Of a stretch of DNA of 64,000 nt, positions 59,863 through 64,000 are shown in pieces. The DNA lies in contig NZ_JAUSZM010000003.1 in assembly GCF_030817655.1 (NCBI RefSeq), forward strand, positions 5,146,001 through 5,210,000, given 5' to 3'. The position numbers were made by a program, and so were the translations under genes. Below the pieces are notes generated by a model. That model worked only from the letters and a program-made list of their open reading frames with translations. It searched no databases and had not been told where the DNA came from. Origin of the DNA: Streptomyces sp. V4I2 (GTDB lineage Bacteria; Actinomycetota; Actinomycetes; Streptomycetales; Streptomycetaceae). Every line of letters begins with the position of its first letter. Positions within the stretch are counted from its first letter, which is position 1.

Positions 59863-59882
59863 CTCTCGCGTAGGGTGCCCGG

Positions 59883-60815
59883 ATGACTGCGGTACCGGAG
59901 ACGTTCGTACGGACCACCGTCGATCGCGAGGGAGCGGCGGGAGCGGCGTGGATCGCCGAACTGCCGGGCCTCGTGGACGAGTTGCTGGAGCGCTGGGCGT
60001 GCGCGCCGGACGGTGAGGTGACGCACGGCGGCGTCGGCTTCATCGTCCCCGTGCGACGGAAGGACGGCGCGGACGCCGTACTGAAGGTGTCGTTCCCGCA
60101 TCCCGGCAACGTCCACGAGCCGGACGCGTTCGCCGCGTGGGACGGGCGCGGTGCGGTGCGGCTCCACGCGCGGGACGACGAACGGTTCGCGATGCTGCTG
60201 GAGCGGGCGCGGCCGCAGACCCTGGCCGAGGCCGGTGACGAGGACGAGATCGTGACCGTCGCGGGGCGGCTCAACCGTCGGCTGGCCGTACCCGCGCCGA
60301 CCGGGCCGCCGGAGCTGCCCCGGCTGCGGGACCGGGTCGACGCGTGGGAACGGGAACTGCGCACCGACGCCCGGGAGTTGGCGCACGCCCTGCCCGACCG
60401 GGTGCTGGACGCCGCCCTCGCCACCGTCCGCGAGCTGGGCCGCGTCCAGCCGGAGACCCTCGTCCACGGCGACCTGCACGCCCGCAACATCCTGCGCGCG
60501 GACCGTGAGCCCTGGCTGGCCGTCGACCCCAAGGGGTACGTGGGAGACCCCGCCTACGACGGCGGCACCCTGCTCAAGTCACGCTTCCTGGCCCTCCTCG
60601 AGGCGGACGACCTGTCCAAGGCCGTCCACCGAGCCCTGGACGTGTTCGCAGAGGCAGCGGAAGTCGACCGTGAACGGGTCCGGCGGTGGGCCCAGTTCCA
60701 TGCGGTCGAGACGGCGTTCCACGGGCGGCGGCACGGGTTCCGGGTCGCGCGCGGGGGGCCGCGGCTGGACTGGATCATCCAGTTCGCGGACGAGCTTGCG
60801 GAGTTGCTCACGTAA
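59883..60815 (+). CDS. APH(6)/hydroxyurea phosphotransferase-family kinase
   Basis: 310-aa kinase of the streptomycin 6-phosphotransferase/hydroxyurea kinase family: catalytic loop LVHGDLHARNILRA, metal site AVDPKGYVGDPAYDGG. Family members inactivate streptomycin or hydroxyurea. Whether this one confers resistance is unknown. ATG 59883 lies 20 bp after the histidine kinase stop. Confidence 0.88.
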   Translation: MTAVPETFVRTTVDREGAAGAAWIAELPGLVDELLERWACAPDGEVTHGGVGFIVPVRRKDGADAVLKVSFPHPGNVHEPDAFAAWDGRGAVRLHARDDERFAMLLERARPQTLAEAGDEDEIVTVAGRLNRRLAVPAPTGPPELPRLRDRVDAWERELRTDARELAHALPDRVLDAALATVRELGRVQPETLVHGDLHARNILRADREPWLAVDPKGYVGDPAYDGGTLLKSRFLALLEADDLSKAVHRALDVFAEAAEVDRERVRRWAQFHAVETAFHGRRHGFRVARGGPRLDWIIQFADELAELLT

Positions 60816-60943
60816 GCGGGCAAAGACCGACAGGCAGGGCCGCCTTTCTGTCAATGTCCTGTCATGCCTCACGCGTTTTCGACCCTACCCGTGAGTTCTC
60901 TGCCATCTTCCTGGGCTGTCGGACAGGTGTCCGACCCATCTGC

Positions 60944-60985
60944 GCACAGCACACAGTGCACAGCACACCGTGCACAGCACACAGG
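60944..60985 (+). repeat. 3 x 14-bp tandem repeat upstream of the toxin-like gene
   Basis: gcacagcacacagt, gcacagcacaccgt, gcacagcacacagg in a row, 15 bp before the ATG of the aerolysin-like gene and overlapping its ribosome-binding region. The repeat number could alter spacing of expression signals. Confidence 0.8.
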
Positions 60986-61000
60986 AATGAGCCACCCCCC

Positions 61001-61867
61001 ATGCGACTCATGCGCACATCGACGTTCAAGAAGAGCGCCCTGATCACCGCCTCGACCGTCCTCGCCCTCACCGGCCTGCTGGCCGGCACCGGCTCCGCGC
61101 AGGCGGCCGGCAGCGGCCCGGGCGGCGCGACGAACATCCGGGGCACGGACCCCGGCGACACCGACCTGATGATCGAGCGGCTCTGTGAGCAGGAGGGGAG
61201 CCTGACGGGCGTCTACGGCGCCCTCAACGTCGACACCGGCGAGTTCAAGACCCGGGACGAGTACCTGAACGACGTGTTCCCCCTCTGGGAGCCCGTAGGA
61301 CCGTGGGAGACCTTCCGCGGCTGGTGCGGCTACGCGCAGTCCTCGACCTGGTCCACCACGGGCGAGCCGGTCCGCGTCTCCCCCTGGATCGGCAACCGGG
61401 GTTCGAAGGACGACAAGGAGACCTTCGTCAGCAGCTACAGCACCAAGACGTTCGCCAAGAAGAGCGTCGGCGCCTCGATCAGCCTCTCCCTCGCCAAGAG
61501 CATCTTCTCCGGCACCGTGGGCGGCACCGCCGGCTACGAGTGGGGCTGGGAGAAGACCTCGTCCTTCGAGCGCCGCAGCGAGAAGACGATCCCGCCGTGC
61601 ACCCAGGTCGCCGTGACCTGGACGCCGTACCAGCGCGTGGTGCGGGTGAATCCGGTCTTCTACGTCGAGGACTACCAGTGGAACAAGGACCCCTCCAGCA
61701 AGGACAACATGCGGACCGTGCACAGTTGGCGTGACCGGGGCTACAACACCATCTACTCCTACGGCTACTACATCGACGGCGTCTCCGACAAGCTCCTGCC
61801 CAACGGCCAGCCCGACGGCCGTGAGGACAAGTGGGAGCAGAAACTGGACGCGAAGACCTGCGCCTGA
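61001..61867 (+). CDS. Secreted aerolysin/ETX-MTX2-like protein, putative beta-pore former
   Basis: 288 aa. Signal peptide about 1-36 (ending GSAQAA), mature protein with Cys62, Cys109, Cys200 and Cys287. The segment 140-225 looks like the insertion loop and flanking strands of aerolysin-type toxins: TFVSSYSTKTFAKKSVGAS, then alternating Ser/Gly/hydrophobic IFSGTVGGTAGYEWGWEKTSS, then IPPCTQVAVTWTPYQRVVRVNPVF, similar to the PPGTxVxV strand of ETX/MTX2 proteins. Similarity is by pattern only. Start is ATG 61001 or ATG 61010. Confidence 0.65.
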   Translation: MRLMRTSTFKKSALITASTVLALTGLLAGTGSAQAAGSGPGGATNIRGTDPGDTDLMIERLCEQEGSLTGVYGALNVDTGEFKTRDEYLNDVFPLWEPVGPWETFRGWCGYAQSSTWSTTGEPVRVSPWIGNRGSKDDKETFVSSYSTKTFAKKSVGASISLSLAKSIFSGTVGGTAGYEWGWEKTSSFERRSEKTIPPCTQVAVTWTPYQRVVRVNPVFYVEDYQWNKDPSSKDNMRTVHSWRDRGYNTIYSYGYYIDGVSDKLLPNGQPDGREDKWEQKLDAKTCA

Positions 61868-61951
61868 ACCCTGCCCCTGAGACCTGCGGCTGAGCCCTGC
61901 TCAGCGGATGTGGGCCGGCGCGGCAACCTTTCCCTCACCGGCTGCGACAAG

Positions 61952-61978
61952 CAAGTGACGTGATCCCCCTGTCACTTG
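61952..61978. promoter_or_regulatory. Inverted repeat upstream of the pectinase gene
   Basis: CAAGTGAC (61952-61959) and GTCACTTG (61971-61978), perfect 8-bp arms with 11 bp between, 18 bp before the GTG start. Possible operator for pectin-responsive control. The binding protein is unknown. Confidence 0.5.
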
Positions 61979-61996
61979 ACTCGATCGGAAACCGCC

Positions 61997-64000
61997 GTGA
62001 GTGAAACCCGCAGCAAGCCCCGCCACCGCAGAAGGAAGACCGCGCTGGCGGTCGGCGTCCCCCTGGCGCTGACCGCCGCCGGCACTCTCGCCTATGGCAC
62101 GGACATCGGTGTCTTCGGCGCGGACGCTCAGCGCACGGCCGCCGCGGCCACCGCCGCCCCCGCCTGGGCCACCGCCACCGCCGACGGCTTCGCGTCCGTC
62201 AACGCCCTGGGCCAGAACGGCACGTACGGCGGCCGGGACGGCAAGACGGTCACCGTGAAGACGCTCGCCGACCTGGAGAAGTACGCGACGGCCGCCGAGC
62301 CGTACGTCATCGTCGTGGCCGCCACGATCAACATGAACCCGGTCGGCAAGGAGATCAAGGTCGCCTCCGACAAGACGATCGTCGGGTCCGGGACCTCCGG
62401 GCACATCGTCGGCGGCGGGTTCTTCCTCGGCTCGGGCGTCCACAACGTGATCATCCGGAACCTGACGATCCGGGACGCGTACCAGGGCATCTGGAACGAC
62501 AAGGACCACGACTTCGACGCGATCCAGATGGACGGCGCCCATCACGTCTGGATCGACCACAACGACCTGCGGAACATGGCCGACGGGCTCATCGACGTCC
62601 GCAAGGACAGCACGAACGTCACCGTCTCCTGGAACAAGCTGAGCAACGACAACAAGGCCTTCGGCATCGGCTGGACCGAGAACGTCGTCACCGACATCAC
62701 GATCCACCACAACTGGATCCGCGAGACCGAGCAGCGCAACCCGTCGACGGACAACGCGGCCCACGCGCACCTCTACAACAACTTCCTGGAGGACGTGGCC
62801 GGGACCACGATCAAGTCCTCCTACGGCAACTACTCGCGCGGCGCGACCAAGATGCTCCTGGAGAACTCCTACTTCCAGGGCATGAACAACCCGGTCATCA
62901 AGGACAGCACCGCGAGCATCGTCCAGAAGGGCAACACGTTCGTCTCCACGACCGGGCGCAACGAGAGCGGCGGGACGGCCTTCGACCCGAAGACGTACTA
63001 CGCGTACACGGCGGACAAGACGGCGGACGTGCCGTCTCTCCTCAAGTCCGGGGTGGGACCGCGCGGTTCGATCGGTACGGCGACCGCCTCGGCGACCGCC
63101 GCGGCCGCCACCACCCTCACCGTCGCCAAGGACGGCAGCGGCCAGTACGCGACCGTGCAGGCCGCGGTGAACGCCGTACCGGCGAACAACGCCTCGCGGG
63201 TCGTCATCGCGGTGAAGCCGGGGACGTACCGCGAGCTGGTGAAGGTTCCCTCCAACAAGCCGCACGTCACCATCCAGGGCACGGGCGGCAGCCGCAAGGA
63301 CACGGTGATCGTCTACAACAACGCGTCGGGGACGCAGAAGCCCGACGGCTCCGGCACCTACGGCACCGGCGGCAGCGCCACCGTCGCCGTCGAGGCCGAC
63401 GACTTCCAGGCCCGGAACCTGACCATCACCAACGACTTCGACGAGGCCGCGAACCAGTCCCTGTCCGGCCACCAGGCGGTCGCCCTGCGCACGGCTGCCG
63501 ACAAGGTCTTCCTGGACTCGGTCATCGTCAACGGCGACCAGGACACGCTGCTGCTGGACACGGCCGGCAAGGACAAGCTCGGCCGTGTCTACGTCTCGAA
63601 CTCCTACGTCACCGGCAACGTCGACTTCATCTTCGGCCGGGCGACGGCGGTGATCGACAGGTCGGTCATCACCCTGAAGAAGCGCTGGAACGGCACCTCG
63701 GCGGGCTACATCACGGCCCCGAGCACCGCCGCCAACCGCAAGGGCATCCTGATCTCCAACTCCACCGTGAACGGTGACGTGGCGTCCGCGTCCTTCTACC
63801 TGGGCCGCCCCTGGCACGCAGGCGGCGACGCCACCCTCGACCCGCAGACCACGGTCCGCAACACCACCCTCAGCGCCGCGATCAGGTCCACCCCCTGGAC
63901 CGACATGAGCGGCTTCTCCTGGAAGGACGACCGCTTCGCCGAGTACAAGAACACCGGCGCGGGCGCGGGCACTGCGAGTTCCGACCGTCCCCAGCTGACG
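61997..64000 (+). CDS. Secreted pectate lyase-pectin methylesterase fusion (3' end outside window)
   Basis: The frame is open from GTG 61997 through the window end (668 codons so far). Basic signal peptide (1-45), then a PL1 pectate lyase domain (about 55-345): TIVGSGTSGHIVGGGFFLG, DAIQMDGAHHVWIDHNDL, DGLIDVRKDSTNVTVSWNK. After an Ala/Thr linker comes a CE8 pectinesterase domain (about 370 onward) with PGTYRELV, HQAVALRT, GDQDTLLLDT, NVDFIFGRA and YLGRPWH, so all CE8 motifs are present. It would demethylate and cleave plant pectin outside the cell. Confidence 0.93.
   Translation, partial: MSETRSKPRHRRRKTALAVGVPLALTAAGTLAYGTDIGVFGADAQRTAAAATAAPAWATATADGFASVNALGQNGTYGGRDGKTVTVKTLADLEKYATAAEPYVIVVAATINMNPVGKEIKVASDKTIVGSGTSGHIVGGGFFLGSGVHNVIIRNLTIRDAYQGIWNDKDHDFDAIQMDGAHHVWIDHNDLRNMADGLIDVRKDSTNVTVSWNKLSNDNKAFGIGWTENVVTDITIHHNWIRETEQRNPSTDNAAHAHLYNNFLEDVAGTTIKSSYGNYSRGATKMLLENSYFQGMNNPVIKDSTASIVQKGNTFVSTTGRNESGGTAFDPKTYYAYTADKTADVPSLLKSGVGPRGSIGTATASATAAAATTLTVAKDGSGQYATVQAAVNAVPANNASRVVIAVKPGTYRELVKVPSNKPHVTIQGTGGSRKDTVIVYNNASGTQKPDGSGTYGTGGSATVAVEADDFQARNLTITNDFDEAANQSLSGHQAVALRTAADKVFLDSVIVNGDQDTLLLDTAGKDKLGRVYVSNSYVTGNVDFIFGRATAVIDRSVITLKKRWNGTSAGYITAPSTAANRKGILISNSTVNGDVASASFYLGRPWHAGGDATLDPQTTVRNTTLSAAIRSTPWTDMSGFSWKDDRFAEYKNTGAGAGTASSDRPQLT

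Noticed and set aside
1..64000. CRISPR array, tRNA, rRNA, prophage, complete insertion sequence or biosynthetic gene cluster
   Set aside because: No regularly spaced repeats, tRNA-like cloverleaf, transposase, integrase, phage structural gene or PKS/NRPS/lanthipeptide genes were recognised. Repeats seen are short tandem copies within or next to genes.

Overview
This is a GC-rich actinobacterial chromosome segment, almost certainly from a Streptomyces species. The evidence is codon bias toward G/C at third positions, GTG starts, orphan GlnR, PhoR-PhoP with a divergent phoU, MshA (mycothiol), Nur, DevA/DevB and RsiG. As I recall it, the gene order runs in the same direction as the S. coelicolor core region from cysS (about SCO4235) down to about SCO4155 and below. 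I could not run a comparison. Most of the window is therefore conserved core chromosome, with a few accessory insertions and broken genes.

Region 1 (1-9400) is housekeeping. carD-ispD-ispF-cysS lie on the minus strand, then come a DUF461-type lipoprotein, phoP/phoR with a PHO box and divergent phoU, a previously uncalled 54-aa cysteine-rich protein, a DUF4242 nickel-binding protein and gpmA. Region 2 (9400-16800) has an MFS transporter, a TIR-STAND-TPR protein (candidate defence gene), a DUF2000/AraC pair, YbjN and mshA. Region 3 (16800-32400) mixes cell-wall (NlpC/P60), signalling (receiver-PP2C fusion, XRE, HxlR, TetR) and redox genes (SDR, imine-reductase-like, nitroreductase-hemerythrin fusion) with helR. 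It also holds three broken genes: an ArsR-type regulator with a 1-nt frameshift, an eroded ECF41-type sigma factor carrying a small hairpin insertion, and a HAD C-terminal fragment.

Region 4 (32400-39500) is the most interesting. Three paralogous GntR/DevA-like regulators (devE, devA-devB and a third one followed by a double-kinase-domain gene) are each divergently paired with a gene for a membrane peptide of about 60 aa. The three peptides are homologous to each other, and the shared promoter regions carry inverted repeats. This looks like a triplicated regulator/membrane-peptide module linked to development. Region 5 (39500-53900) contains an Eis-like acetyltransferase, asparaginase, rsiG (c-di-GMP-dependent anti-sigma-WhiG), dtd, ygfZ, nur, nitrobindin with a 33-aa membrane protein, a tandem family of three membrane-anchored paralogues, DsrE, sulfurtransferase with DUF1416 and an upstream 26-aa cysteine-containing leader peptide, an LmeA-like protein, MoaD/ThiS and an alpha/beta hydrolase.

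Region 6 (53900-64000) has glnR with a terminator-like hairpin far upstream in its leader, a LacI regulator, an HtrA-type protease without PDZ domain next to a two-component system (the response regulator has a 1-nt frameshift), an APH(6)-like kinase, a secreted aerolysin/ETX-MTX2-like protein and, running off the window, a secreted pectate lyase-pectin methylesterase fusion. No rRNA, tRNA, CRISPR array, complete insertion sequence or biosynthetic gene cluster was seen.
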